NCBI GenBank assembly: GCA_951799405.1
Contig: OX637362.1
Coordinates: 7,022,703 to 7,086,702, forward strand
From: Agapetus fuscipes
Taxonomy: Eukaryota > Arthropoda > Insecta > Trichoptera > Glossosomatidae
DNA length: 64,000 nt
Direction of reading: 5' to 3'
The notes below the pieces were generated by a model. That model saw only the letters and a list, made by a program, of their open reading frames with translations, did no database searches and was not told the origin of the DNA. The position numbers and the translations under genes are program-made. Below are positions 32,575-43,345 of this stretch, in pieces. How positions within the stretch are numbered: position 1 is the first letter of the stretch; each line of letters begins with the position of its first letter.

Positions 32575-33665
32575 CATCTGACTTAATTGTGGGAGTGGCA
32601 TCAGGTGACATTGGTTTAGTAACGGTTCTCGACATGAGTGCCGCCTTTGACACTGTCGATCATGAAATGCTTCTTCATTGTCTGGAGTCTGAGTATGGCA
32701 TCTGTGGTATTGTCATCGAATGGCTGCGCTCGTACCTGTATAATAGAAGGTGGTCCATTAGGCTTAAGTCTGACTCAACCAAAGAAGATCTTGTTTCTCA
32801 AGGAGTACCCCAAGGATCAGTCCTTGGTCCAATCCTCTTTATCTTGTACATTGGCTGTATTGATAATATTTTGGAGGAGTGTGGCATGCGAAGCTATGCA
32901 TATGCTGATGATCGTGTCCTCGTTGGTTTTTGCAGTCCCGACAAAAAAGACGATCTTTTGGCCAGGACCACACATTGCTTGGAAAGACTCACAAACGTTA
33001 TGGCCTATAGACGTCTCAAACTGAATCCAACCAAGACTGAGTTCATGTGGGTCGCCTCTCCGGGTCGGCAGCACCTCTTGGGTACTCAGCCAATCTTTTT
33101 CTCTGGTGCAAGCATAATACCATCCTCCACCATATCCGTCCTTGGTGTCTTACTAGACGGAGCACTATCGATGGAGGCACAAGTGTCCAGGACAGTGAGC
33201 ACAGCTTTCTTCTATATCCGCCAATTGAGCCTCATCTCAAGATGTTTGCCTGTGGATGCTGTCAAAAGCCTCGTAGCTGCTTTCGTCGTCTCCCGATTAG
33301 ACTACTGCAATATCATATATGCTGGACTACCGCAGAAGTTGTTTGATCGGCTGCAAATGGCTTTCAATGCTGCTGCCAGGGCAATTTTTCGACAGGGAAA
33401 GAGCTGTCATATTTCGCCACTGCTGAGAGAACTGCACTGGCTGAGGGTCCGAGAGAGGGTGGAATTTAAGTTGTGTCTCACTGTACATAGGGCCCTGAAC
33501 GGCACTGCACCCCCATGTCTCGCTGAGCTATGCTCTGTCGATGGGACTTCAAAAAGACCACTACGCTCTGCCCTTACTGCTGTCAACAAGGTTATAGTGC
33601 CCAATAGAGCAAACACATCAAACTTTGCAGACAGAAGCTTTGCGGTGGCCGGGCCGGTGGCCTGA
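32511..33665 (+). pseudogene. CR1/L2-like LINE, 3' ORF part (RT palm to C-terminus)
   Basis: Continues the reverse transcriptase in another frame: QFAYRKHHSTESAL, SAAFDTVDH, QGVPQGSVLGP, YADD near 32900, KLNPTKTEFMW, then SRLDYCN and LHWLRVRERVEFKL typical of the CR1/L2 group. It stops at GPVA* where relatives have a tryptophan (TGG changed to TGA); the frame then continues NNLPIGVR...FRKELKTQLF to a natural end near 33780. Two defects (internal deletion with frameshift, and this stop) make the copy inactive. Confidence 0.85.
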
Positions 33666-33820
33666 AACAATTTACCCATCGGTGTTCGCGCGAACCAGCC
33701 TACCACCACCTTCAGAAAGGAACTGAAGACACAACTTTTCTCGAGAAGCCATGGCGCCCTTGAGATGGTCCTGGACCATTAAATGGCGCCACAGGAAAGA
33801 AATCATCCATCATCATCATT
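33666..33820 (+). mobile_element. 3' end of the CR1/L2-like LINE with a CAT tail
   Basis: After the in-frame stop the last ~40 codons are readable, then a short 3'UTR ends in CATCCATCATCATCATT. A short tandem tail instead of poly(A) is usual for the CR1/L2 group. The minisatellite resumes at 33821. Confidence 0.75.
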
Positions 33821-33970
33821 GGTTGTCATCGTCTCGTAAAGGCAGTACTTTGTTATGTAGTAATTTTTCTTTGCTGGTCGCCATGCTCTTGCAAAGGAGT
33901 GCCTTGTTGTGCCAGCCATTCGTCTTTGCTTGTTTGTAAAAGTAGTGCAATTCATCTCTGTTGGTTGCTT
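33821..33970. repeat. 56-bp minisatellite, right part
   Basis: GGTTGTCATCGTCTCGTAAA at 33821 and GGTCGCCATGCTCTTGC at 33876 are 55 bp apart and match the units at 29.9-30.07 kb. Confidence 0.7.
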
Positions 33971-34080
33971 AATCTTAAAAATCACTAGACGTGCTGTTGC
34001 GTTTTCCATACGTTCGTTTTTAACGCGATGATTTAGTATTCATGCAATGTATATATTTTATACTTGATATTAAGGTACGC

Positions 34081-34406
34081 AAAACGCAACGCAACTAAGC
34101 TACACATATAGTGTTACTTCTTGCCGCGTTATCCCCGAAGGGGTCGCATGTCGCGAGTTGAACCTATTTATTTTTACAGGTAAAGGGGCCGGCCTTACGC
34201 CAACCACTTCAGTTGAAGTGGAGGTTTCCCAGCTCCCGAGAGTGCTGTTACTCATTTCTTGTGAAGGCTGAGTAAACCTTTCCGGTATTTTATTTTTGGG
34301 TTTGAAATAAACACCGAAACGGGAAATCATTTCTGACACCCTCGGTGGGGTTCGAGCCCGAGCGGGCATGGAATGCAAGCACTCTACCACCTGAGCTATC
34401 GACCGG
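34081..34406 (-). repeat. SINE-B, near full length
   Basis: Minus-strand copy with box A intact (TAGCTCAGGTGGTAGAGTGC) and the middle of the tRNA-like head shortened. Confidence 0.75.
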
Positions 34407-34884
34407 ACTAAGGTAGACTCAAAAAAGTGAGTGAAAGCTTAGTGAACAAACAATTCTGAATAACATACGTTGTATACAACTAAGATTAGCTTATGTATGA
34501 TATCTTTTCAGTCTGAAGAAAGCCCTTCCATTACTCTAGTGTCCAGTATCCCTAAGTATAAATTTTTCATTTAACTCAATATCGTTAAGAGAAAAATGAA
34601 CGAAAACCAAAACATAGCCTCTAATGATGGTTTTAACTTTGAAATATTTTGGTTAAACGCTATGGTTCAGTTTAAACGTAAGGTTTAATACTAGACGTAT
34701 GGTATACCACTTTTTCTTTTCTAAAACTTTTGTCAGGAGTTCTTGAAGAACGTAGAACAAAAATGCATAACATCTCACTCAGGCGTATCTATGCATCTCT
34801 ACCTCTTCTCTATATAAGACGTACGACACTTTCTTCAAGGACTTTTAAGGAAAGTACACATCTACGTTTTATGGTCTTTTTCTT

Positions 34885-35110
34885 CTAGGTAGTGTTGATT
34901 ATAATCAACATCATCGGCACGACTACTCGGGGTGGTTTTTGGTGTGCTTGATCAACCGCAGCCACCGCTGCTTGTCCATTACCTTTCTCCTCCAGTCCTA
35001 TACTCCTACTGCACGGCAGTCTGCCACCACTGCATCCAGCCCCCTTAGTCTGGGTTTTCCCACTGTCTTCCACCAATTCGAGTCTATGATACTTGTTGTA
35101 GTGCCGCAGA
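34885..35110 (-). pseudogene. LINE 3' tail fragment
   Basis: The minus strand reads GKPRLRGLDAVVADC, then DWRRKVMDKQRWLRLIKH, a LINE C-terminal end with stops, related to the tail at 6490-6600. Confidence 0.55.
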
Positions 35111-35299
35111 GGTGTTGGCGATGTGGCGGTGATGTACTGATCCTTTATAGCAAGGCTGTTAGCTGCGTAGTGTGGTGTTGTGTGTTGTGTTGCCTTTGTT
35201 TTGAGGAACTGAAAGGAAGTGGGGATTAATATTGGTTTTGAATAATACTAGGTTAAATTAGGGTGGGAACACTGATTAAGGTTTTGAACCCATGTAGTT

Positions 35300-35478
35300 A
35301 TTTTAACAAGTAAGAGGTCTTACGCCAACCGTTGCACTTCAAGTGATGTATTTCCAAGCTTACAGGTTTGCTGGTTCTCATTTCTTGTGAAAGCTGAGTA
35401 AAATTTGCCGGTATTTTAATTTTGAATTTGAAATAAACACAGAAACGGAAATTAATTTCTTACAACCTTGTTCATTAT
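35300..35478 (-). repeat. SINE-B fragment
   Basis: Middle part only (AGCTTACAGGTTTGCTGG, TTTCTTGTGAAAGCTGAG), strongly diverged. Confidence 0.6.
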
Positions 35479-36095
35479 TTGAAATGCAAATTTTAATATT
35501 TTGTAAACTAGAAAAATGTGAAGTCAGAAATGAAAAATAAGGGGATAATACTCGTATATTGTGAAGTCCGTTTTACCCTAAGGGCATTTTAAAGGAGATA
35601 TATACGTAGGAGGATGCGGGTGCAGTGCAGTACAAACACTCCTTTATACGGGACAACAGTTTTATTTATTTTATTTTCTAGCAGTTTGCAGTGGCGTAAC
35701 TGAGATTAACGAGGAAACTTACAAAGCGTATGCTGACCCTTTGTCTGCCGCAGTATGCAGAATCTGTCAAATGTTAGCTAGAGCATTTGATAAAATAAAA
35801 TACATTTATGAAAGTTTTTTGTGAAACGCTGTGGAAAGCCATTATTACAGAGTTCATTATTTTTTACATGAAAAAACGTTGTTTCATCTTTGTAGTAATA
35901 ATTTGTTACCCGATGAAGGAGATTCTCCGAAAACGTTTTTTATATACGTAACTACTCAAAAGTAATAAAAAGGGGAAGAAAAAAAGTTACAACTTCGTTA
36001 TTTTTTCTTCAAGAAATAATAAACCCTTTAAAGTAAAATGATTTTATTCATTACATCTAAATAACACTTCCTTTATGTAAAGGGTCCACATTGTT
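35479..36095. other. No gene recognised
   Basis: AT-rich; no repeat match or domain seen. Confidence 0.35.
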
Positions 36096-36099
36096 AATT

Positions 36100-36358
36100 T
36101 ACCCTCTGTTTCATGAAAGGTTGGCAAAATGTGCTGGGTTTACGTTCATTTGAGTTCTGAGTTTTCATTTTGTGTCTATAAATGGAGCATGTACACGCGC
36201 GAGCTTACACGATATTCTTGTGGGTATGCATTCAATAGGAATTTTAAATATTAGTATTTCTTCTCAACTGTAATGATAGATTACATAACTTTGTTGGTCT
36301 GCAAAACAGTTAGCATTTGATTTTGCCTATCTTTGCAAATTAGATTACAGATTACACA
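36100..36358 (+). repeat. RTE-tail repeat, 5'-truncated and interrupted
   Basis: Starts CCCTCTGTTTCATGAAAGG and ends CTTTGCAAATTAGATTAC; a ~60-bp extra stretch separates the last part. Confidence 0.65.
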
Positions 36359-36923
36359 TCACACATATAGTGCACCTAGATATCTCGTTTTTTGGCGTAG
36401 CGAACCAAAAAATCTCTACAAAATTTCTTGTCTCTGATAGTGAACAGGTTAAAAGAAACAAAGCTATATACCTACGTCTTTGAGCACAAAAGTCTACGAA
36501 AATATATAAAAGTCTACGATGCTAGTGTCGTAGCATTATATGTATGTGGCATTCCATTTTTATTTTATTTTTAAAGTACAACCAAAGGTAGATACTATTC
36601 ACACAATGCAATGTGTTTGTTGAACATGTAATAAAATACTGCTTTAATTGTTCTTGTTTTAGTTAAAATTAAATGTATTGAGATGATCACAGGGCGAACT
36701 TTGCGAGATGGCAATGTACAAGTCATTGAATAAATTAAATTAATTTTAATGCGTACCAATTTTCCAATCTAATCTGTTTGTCAAAAGCTGTAAGCTGGCA
36801 AAAATCCCTGATTATCGGGAACTATGATGGGTGACGTCACATAGCCGAGGGATATTTTGAATGTTCGAACATCATTGCAAATAAATTGTGAATGGGTTTT
36901 TTTAAAATGGAAGACATAACAAG

Positions 36924-37417
36924 TAGGTAGATAAGTCTTTGTCCTTTGATATCTTCAGAGATTCAGCTATCTCCCTCATTTTCACTTTACGGTCATTCAA
37001 AATTATTATTTTGTGGATTTTTTTAAATGTTTTCTTTCGTAACCACCTGTTTTGGGCGTCCACTGCGTTGTGCATCGTCTGTGTCTGTACGACCATGTTT
37101 AAATTCACAAAACCAATATTTTATATTTGATTGTGCTGGTGCAGAGTCCAGGTAACATTTATCAAGGCATTGTTTGGTTTTCACAGTATTTTTTCCCATC
37201 AAAAAGCAGTGATGAATTAACACAAGAAATCCGTTTTTATCCATTTTTTTCACTTTAACAAAAGTCGCTTCAATCAAAACACTATATCTCACAAACTAAT
37301 GTTCCGAAAACTGTCAAAATTAAACGCGTATCTTTTGAAGGTTAGGTTTAAATAAAAATCATATGAATTTAATATTAGTGGCACCATCTATGTGTCAGGA
37401 CAAAGATTTATCTACCC
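36924..37417 (-). mobile_element. Internally deleted mariner element
   Basis: Imperfect inverted ends (AGGTAGATAAGTCTTTGTCC at the left; GGACAAAGATTTATCTACCC at the right) enclose about 490 bp. The minus strand encodes the N-terminal mariner transposase: MDKNGFLVLIHHCFLMGKNT, then WFCEFKHGRTDTDD, ERSGRPK-like, and in another frame REIAESLKISK. This is the helix-turn-helix DNA-binding part. A one-base frameshift follows VVTKENI. The catalytic half is gone: coding passes straight into the terminal repeat after KISK. Confidence 0.8.
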
Positions 37418-37509
37418 ACCCAATAGTGAGACTTAGAAGGTGATTTTGAATAAACTCTGAGGATGGTGATTTCCTTGTTATTAATGAGCTTGTTCTCCTC
37501 TTCCTCCAG

Positions 37510-37639
37510 GTCCTGGATCCTGACGAGCTTCCTCAGCGCGCCAGGTGGACCATCATGGTGACGGCCTGCCTGTTACTGTTCCTGTGCCTGCTGCTAGTGG
37601 GGGTGACGCTGAGGATGGCGCCGCTCATAGACGATATGG
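37510..37639 (+). CDS. Membrane protein gene, long form, exon c (transmembrane)
   Basis: The acceptor CTCTTCCTCCAG ends at 37509 and the donor GTGAGA starts at 37640. The exon begins on a codon boundary and leaves one base. It encodes VLDPDELPQRARW followed by a hydrophobic stretch of about 22 residues (from TIMVTACLLLFLCLLLVG), then MAPLIDDM. With the basic cluster in exon b this predicts a single-pass protein with its C-terminus outside. The leftover G joins TG of the last exon to give valine (DDM-V-RQENER). GC-rich, unlike its flanks. Confidence 0.75.
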
Positions 37640-37734
37640 GTGAGAGGATAATCCCAACAATGTTTCATTCAATAATCATTTTAACTGATTGGTCTATGGC
37701 TTAGTTGTGTTTGTTTGCATTTCAGGCCGATAGC

Positions 37735-38330
37735 TTGGGTTCGATTCCCATCGAGAGTGTTTTTTGATGATTTTTAAAACCTAAAAGAAAAAACTGGCAT
37801 TCATCCTTTACTTATAGATTGGTATGAGGCTGACCACCTATTAAAAAAAGTTCACTTTGCCAATGTCACCCCTATTTCAGTAAAGGTTATCAAAAGTCGG
37901 CTACAGCATTGCATAAAATAAAATTAATGTATTCATTAGGTACATCTAAACAATAGTTCATTGACACATAGGGTTAACTTTGTCTATTTCACCCCTGTAT
38001 CAAGAAAGGTCGGAAAAAGTTGCAGTGTTTATGTTTTTTTGAGATCTGGGTCTTTATTTTGTTAGTGCAGATGCAGCATTTGGAATCGCGAACTTACACC
38101 TGCCATGATATGTGATACCTGTCATTAATATGAATCTTAAATGTTAGTATGTTAGTATATCTTTAGAACTTAATAAAGGTTGTACATTGAAGCTTTTACG
38201 ACCGGTTTTTAATAAAGGTTTACTTAGCCTTTACAAAAAATGAGGACCAGCTCCTTCGGGAGCTGGGAGTCCCCTTTTAACTGAAGTGGGTTGAAGAGGG
38301 CCGGCCTCCATACCTGAAAAAATAAATAAA
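37735..38330 (+). repeat. Fragments of SINE-B and RTE-tail repeats
   Basis: 37735-37780 is a SINE-B box-B piece; 37804-37900 and 37975-38175 are two diverged RTE-tail parts; 38196-38330 is the middle of a SINE-B (GAGGACCAGCTCCTTCGGG). The order suggests successive insertions. Confidence 0.55.
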
Positions 38331-39115
38331 ACTTATAAATAAATAGTAAGTCTTTAACTTAGATTACAGATGATTTGTACTGAATTGTCTTATTTAGAAT
38401 GCTAACGCTCTACCTGATGAATGATATTTTGATTTTATTAATGAAAAATATAGTACATTAGCTAATTTCATTCCATTTTGTGATTTAGCGTCTTCAGCTC
38501 GACGTTTAATCACTAAGTAAATCCTTTGACTGAGCAAACAGAATTTCCGTTTACGCTGATCACCATCCTCATCCCGTCCTGATTATCCATGCGCGGCTAT
38601 GCACAGGCACGCGCCTGACATTACACCCCTTCAGCTGACGCGGCTTTACTGAATTCTGTACCCCTTGCGTGAAACATGGCGTACCTAAATTCCTGTAAAT
38701 TCGTAAAAAAAGTATTATAACTGAATTAAGCACTAGAAGTGCTGTCTTATTTTTAATACGTTTTTTTTAATTTACGCGATCGAATTTAGAGTTTACTACT
38801 TTTTTTATATTCGTGGTAGGTACTAAAAATTGAAGTCTCTAATTAACAATAAACTAAACATGAGCATGTTTCCAAATTTTTTTTTCGTTTAATACATACG
38901 ATATATATTTTTGATGTGCAGATTTGTCACAATAGGAGGGATCATTGATGAATGTTTCACCCCAAGTATAGAACGTTTTAGTAAGTTCCCTTGTTCGCGT
39001 AAATGATTATATTTTATGACATTTAAACTGAAACAAAATAAGTCACTAAGGGTGCTGGTATATCTTTCGTATATTTTTTTTTAACGCAATCGAGGATAAC
39101 TAACAAGATGTGTTA
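38331..39115. other. No gene recognised
   Basis: AT-rich with a GC-richer patch at 38565-38690 lacking an open frame of note. Confidence 0.35.
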
Positions 39116-39117
39116 TA

Positions 39118-39468
39118 AACGCAAACGAAACTAATCTACACACATAGTGTAACTTCTTGCCTGCGTTATCCCCGAAAGAGTCGCATGTGGCGATTCCGAA
39201 CCTATTTATTTTTACGAGTAAGGGGACCGGCCTCACACCAACCACTTTCAATTGAAGTGGGGGCTACCCAGCTCCCAGGAGGGCTAGTTCTTATTTATTG
39301 TGAAGGCTGAGTACACCTTGGGATCGAACCCTTGCTCTCGGCATGGAATGCAAGCATTCTATCAATTGAGCTATCGACCTTTTTTACGAGTTTGGTCGTC
39401 GTCGCTACAAAGCGCCAATTCTCAAGCAAGACCCAGTTGCTGTAAGGCTGGATCGACTTTTGATGACC
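39118..39468 (-). repeat. Composite SINE-C/SINE-B, C part truncated
   Basis: SINE-B from its GTAGATTAGTTTCG-like tail to the head near 39379, then about 85 bp of SINE-C 3' body (GCTTGAGAATTGGCGCTTTG on the minus strand). The SINE-C head is missing. Confidence 0.7.
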
Positions 39469-40429
39469 GTGTTATGCTAAAAGATAAGCAACCAATAAGC
39501 ATTGCAATTGATTAAAAGGACACTAAGTACCATAGTGGTAAAACTAAGAAAATTTAAATAGATATGAGAGGGTTGGAAATACTTATCAGCGTGTTATGCA
39601 AAAATCGGATTTAATGCCTTTTTTAATTTCCAAAAACTCTAAATCTCTCGACCGTTTTTAACACTTGAAAAGTTAACAGCAGGAAAGATGACTCTTAAAT
39701 ATGCAAAAAGTGTAAGTAAATTATTTAAAAGTAAATTTCTATTTATTGATATGTCAAACAACTGTAACTCCAGATAAAAGTTTGCCTAGTTTTCAATATT
39801 TCTCGTACATTTACAAAAACATGAAAAATATCGGATTTTTTTTTTTATCGAGTACGAAAATTTTCATCGTTTTTCTCGGGATTATCTTTGAACAAACAAA
39901 CCAATATATTCGCTGAAAACTTTAAAAAGGAAGATACTCCACGCTAAAGTTGCAGGAAAATATTTTCACGTTAAGTTTCAGTCGTAAAATAAAAGCTATG
40001 AAGTTCGGTTTTCTTCGCACTTGCACTTTACTTGAATTAGGTTTACTTTTTCGAAATAATGTTTTGTTTTGGGTCTCGTGCTTAAACACTACACCGAAAT
40101 ATAATTTCTTATCTTTTATGATTAAGAAAAAATAGTACCCTGAATCACGATACCCATTTTTATCAAATTTTAAGAAAACAAGTAAAATATACTCGGAATG
40201 GTTCCTGAGAAAATTGATCAGATAACAAAAAATGCGCACGGAAAAATGCTCCATTTGCTTTGCTAAATTACTTACAATATTCAGATCGGATCATTAGAAA
40301 ACGTGTAGCATACCCTCGAAAAAGATCGTGTTAATTTTGATGCTGATCGGACAAAATATTTTTTTCGGTCCTGTGTTGCGAAGTGAGTAGACGCGTGTTA
40401 AGTCCTGCTTGTACATGCTGCATGCCAAT
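39469..40429. other. No gene recognised
   Basis: AT-rich sequence with a 110-codon minus open frame (39922-40254) that shows no known domain and is rich in K, N, F and L, as expected from AT-rich noncoding DNA. Confidence 0.35.
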
Positions 40430-40483
40430 AATCTAAGTTGAAAATGTATATTATCATGGCTTGTAATCGATGCACGCTCAAGG

Positions 40484-40966
40484 CAGGGGCGTGCATCCCA
40501 TACAGGCACATGCGCCTAATATCTAATCTAATCTAATCTAAGTTGCAAGGATATGTTACATTGGAGATTCACATTACATGCATTCTCACAACCAGACACG
40601 TACAAGTTCGCGCTTGCACATGCCTCATGTGAACCTACAACATAAAAACCAAATCTCAAATGGACATACACCCTGCAACTCTTGCCGTCCTTCCCTGAGA
40701 CAGGGGTGACATTGGCAAAGTGAACCATTTTTACAGCATGGGTGGTCAGCCGCATACCAACCTATAAGTCAAGGAACTAATCCTAATAGGTAGGCAATAT
40801 ACGGTAAAAACTCATTTAAGCTTGAAATTGAGATTTAAAATTCAAAATTTAATTTTGATTGGAGCCATCATTAGCACTTCAATAAATTTCAAATGAGTTA
40901 TTTTAAAGGAATGTGAGAAAATATTTATTCTGAAATGTATTTGCCTATACCCTATGCACGCGCCTG
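40484..40966 (-). mobile_element. hAT-type MITE, copy 1, containing an RTE-tail repeat
   Basis: Ends CAGGGGCGTGCAT and ATGCACGCGCCTG are inverted. A perfect 8-bp duplication GCTCAAGG flanks it (40476-40483, 40967-40974). Inside, a complete RTE-tail repeat (40521-40777) interrupts the sequence found uninterrupted in copy 3. 8-bp duplications and CAGGGG-type ends are typical of hAT elements. No coding capacity. Confidence 0.85.
40521..40777 (-). repeat. RTE-tail repeat inside MITE copy 1
   Basis: Subtype with ACATTGGAGATTCACATTAC and CACAACCAGACACGTAC, almost the same as the copy at 58662-58906. Exact MITE sequence resumes on both sides, which fixes the unit length at about 257 bp. Confidence 0.85.
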
Positions 40967-41120
40967 GCTCAAGGGCAGACACGTGTAAGTTCGCGCTTAA
41001 AAAAACTAATCTCACATGAACTTTGAAATTCCGAGACCTAGGACGAGATGGCATTGGCAAAAGTGAACCAATGTTTTACAGCATGGGGCTCAGCCTCATA
41101 CCAACCTTTTAGTCAGGCAA

Positions 41121-41735
41121 CTTATTGGAAGAAAAATGTACTTGTTGCATATCGATGGCTAAATCTGCAAAGTAGACAACTCCGTTTTGAATAATTTTAC
41201 AAGAGAGCAAATAAAGCTTGTATAATTGTTAACAAATATATAAATTTCTTAATAATATATTTGGAAATATTTCATTGAAAAACTTTCAATAAATAATAAA
41301 TTTTAAGAATTACGTAATGTTTTTTGGCTCTACCACAAAACTATCCCAAGTTGGCTGGTTTGTAAGTCAAGCCATCGGTATGTTTTGGTAAATCTTTTTT
41401 TTAGTTTATAATTGGTCTATAAACGTATTTTTATTTATTTTCCGGCCGTTTAATGATTAATCAGTGGTTTGCTGTGTTATTTGTTTACGCCATATCTTAA
41501 CCTTCTATCAGAAGCGCTTTAAAGTAAACTACAAACACTGACTGGAACACTGAGCAGCCATCAAGTGTTGATTCTGAATTATGTAAACAATCTGAGAATT
41601 TGTGAAGTATTGGAGTAGACGCCTAAATACTCGTACATGAATATGATTCTGGAAATACATCATAACAAAGAAGATCTACAAGTACTTGAGTAGGGTCTTA
41701 ATAAAAAATGATTGATCAATTTTACACAGCCCCGT
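41121..41735. other. No gene recognised
   Basis: AT-rich; nothing identified. Confidence 0.35.
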
Positions 41736-41739
41736 TTAT

Positions 41740-42214
41740 CAGGCGCGTGCATAGGTGCAAATACATTTCAGAATAAATATTTTATCCCATTCATTTAAAA
41801 CAAACTCATTTGAAAATAACTGAAATGTTAACAATGGCTCCAATCGAAGCACAATTTTGAACTTTAAATCTGAATATCAAGGTTAAATGGTTTTTTACCA
41901 TTTATTGCCTACCTATTCCTTGACTTATAGGTTGGTATGAGGCTGACCACCCATACTTACTTACTTACTTTGTGGTTCACTTTGCCAATGTCACCCCTGT
42001 TTCAGGGAAGGTCTGCAAGAGTTGCAGGGCTTATGTTCATTTGAGATTGGGTTTTTTATACTGTAGGCTCACATGCGGCATGTGTGAGCGCGTAATTATG
42101 CGTGTCTGCTTGTGGGAATGCATTTTATATGAATCTCAAATGATACATATCTTTGCAGCTTAGATTTAGATTTAGATATTAGGCGCATGTGCCTGTATGG
42201 GATGCACGGCACTG
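41740..42214 (+). mobile_element. hAT-type MITE, copy 2, containing an RTE-tail repeat
   Basis: Starts CAGGCGCGTGCATAGG and ends GATGCACGGCACTG. Flanks CCGTTTAT (41732-41739) and CCGTTTAG (42215-42222) are an 8-bp duplication with one mismatch. An RTE-tail repeat (41918-42177) sits at the same internal point as in copy 1 (after CCTATT, before TTAGGCGCATGTGCC). Confidence 0.85.
41918..42177 (+). repeat. RTE-tail repeat inside MITE copy 2
   Basis: Starts CCTTGACTTATAGGTTGG, carries a TACTTACTTACTT slippage, and ends AGATTTAGATTTAGAT. Different subtype from the one in copy 1. Confidence 0.85.
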
Positions 42215-42337
42215 CCGTTTAGTGGCAAGAAGCGGCAGTTTAAGCCTATTTACGGCGTCACCCTGTGCAGAACGAAGAGTGCGTCGTCTGCCATCTATTT
42301 GGTCTTGCTTGAGTTAGCTCTTTGTAACTTCTCCCAC

Positions 42338-42412
42338 TTCCTCCGACTTTCTCAGTCCACTCCTGGACGTAGGCCTCTTCGAATCATCTCCATGTCTTTA
42401 AATCGGGTACTG
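42338..42412 (-). pseudogene. LINE 3' tail fragment
   Basis: CTCAGTCCACTCCTGGACGT matches the extreme 3' coding end of the LINE at 22653-23050 and the fragment at 47088-47175. Confidence 0.55.
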
Positions 42413-42478
42413 TGAACAGCTTATTTTTGAATTGGAAGATTTTTGGTTGCATTCAGCCCATACAAACCTATTCCCAAC

Positions 42479-42745
42479 AAACGCAACTAAGCTGCATAAA
42501 TGTGTAATGCAACACCTTACAGCGTTAATGTTTGGCGTGTGGAACATTATTTATTTTACAGGTAACGGAACGGCCAACTATTTCCGTTTGAGTGGGGGTT
42601 TCCCAGCTCGTGAGGTAGCTAATTCTTATTTCTTGTGACACATGAGTAAACCTTACCAGTATTTAATTTTTGAGTTTGAAATATCCACGGAAACGGGAAA
42701 TCATTTCTGACACCCTTGGTGGGTATCGAACCCTAGTCCTTGTCA
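42479..42745 (-). repeat. SINE-B, diverged
   Basis: Minus copy from an AACGCAACTAAGCTGC tail to about box B (GGGTTCGATACCC on the minus strand); the rest of the head is missing. Confidence 0.65.
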
Positions 42746-42776
42746 AGGAACTCGAGGAAAATTATACATCTCCAAT

Positions 42777-42958
42777 CAGGCGCGTGCATAGGGTATAGGC
42801 AAATACATTTCAGAATAAATATTTTCTCCCATTCCTTTAAAATAACTCATTGAAGTCCTAACGACGGCTCCAATCGAACCTAAATATAGAATTTTAAATC
42901 TCATTTTTTTACACATATATTACCTGCCTATTAGGCCTGCATGCGATGCACGCCCCTG
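42777..42958 (+). mobile_element. hAT-type MITE, copy 3, without insertion
   Basis: 182 bp from CAGGCGCGTGCAT to ATGCACGCCCCTG. Flanks TCTCCAAT (42769-42776) and TCTGCAAT (42959-42966) are an 8-bp duplication with one mismatch. It shows the empty internal site (CCTATTAGGCC) that holds a tail repeat in copies 1 and 2. Confidence 0.85.
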
Positions 42959-43079
42959 TCTGCAATAAGTTTAAGTAAATATTGGATTAGATCAGTGGGT
43001 ATGTATTTCAGATGTTTCCGAATCGACATTTCACTTATCTGGATCAAACTATGATTTTCTCTGTCTTCCCCTTCCAGCG

Positions 43080-43345
43080 TTTCCCCGAGATTTGCTTTCG
43101 TGATTGGCGTTGTGTGTAAGTTTAATAGCCTCGCATCTATTCAGCGCGGGTTTGCATGCAGCTGCGGGGCTTTTGTTCCCCCCGGTACGATTTCTAAGCT
43201 CGGAAACGGATGCTCTACCCCTCTCCAGTCCCCTCCATTCCCCCCCCCCTCAACTCTTCATCCCATTCCGTTCTCACCGCACACCCGTTCACACGGATCG
43301 AGCGCGACCGCATAAGTAGGTGGGTGTGTGCGTGTGCCGTCTAAA
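43080..43345. other. GC- and C-rich island
   Basis: Much richer in G and C than its surroundings, with C runs (CCATTCCCCCCCCCCTC), CpG-containing stretches near 43130-43210 and 43290-43315, and a TTCAG initiator-like site. It lies 2.5 kb upstream of the alternative first exon (45840). Short open frames here show no domain. A promoter or untranslated exon is possible. Confidence 0.35.

Larger units (their letters stand above)
40430..41120 (-). repeat. RTE-tail repeat split by a MITE
   Basis: 40430-40483 and 40967-41120 are the two parts of one tail repeat (...TGCACGCTCAAGG | GCAGACACGTGTAAG...). The MITE lies between them with duplicated GCTCAAGG. Confidence 0.8.

Noticed and set aside
39922..40254. 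A 110-codon minus open frame as a gene
   Set aside because: Low-complexity K/N/F/L composition expected from AT-rich DNA, with no recognisable motif.
43100..43319. Two overlapping 71-codon open frames
   Set aside because: They arise in the C-rich island, lack domains and overlap in different frames.
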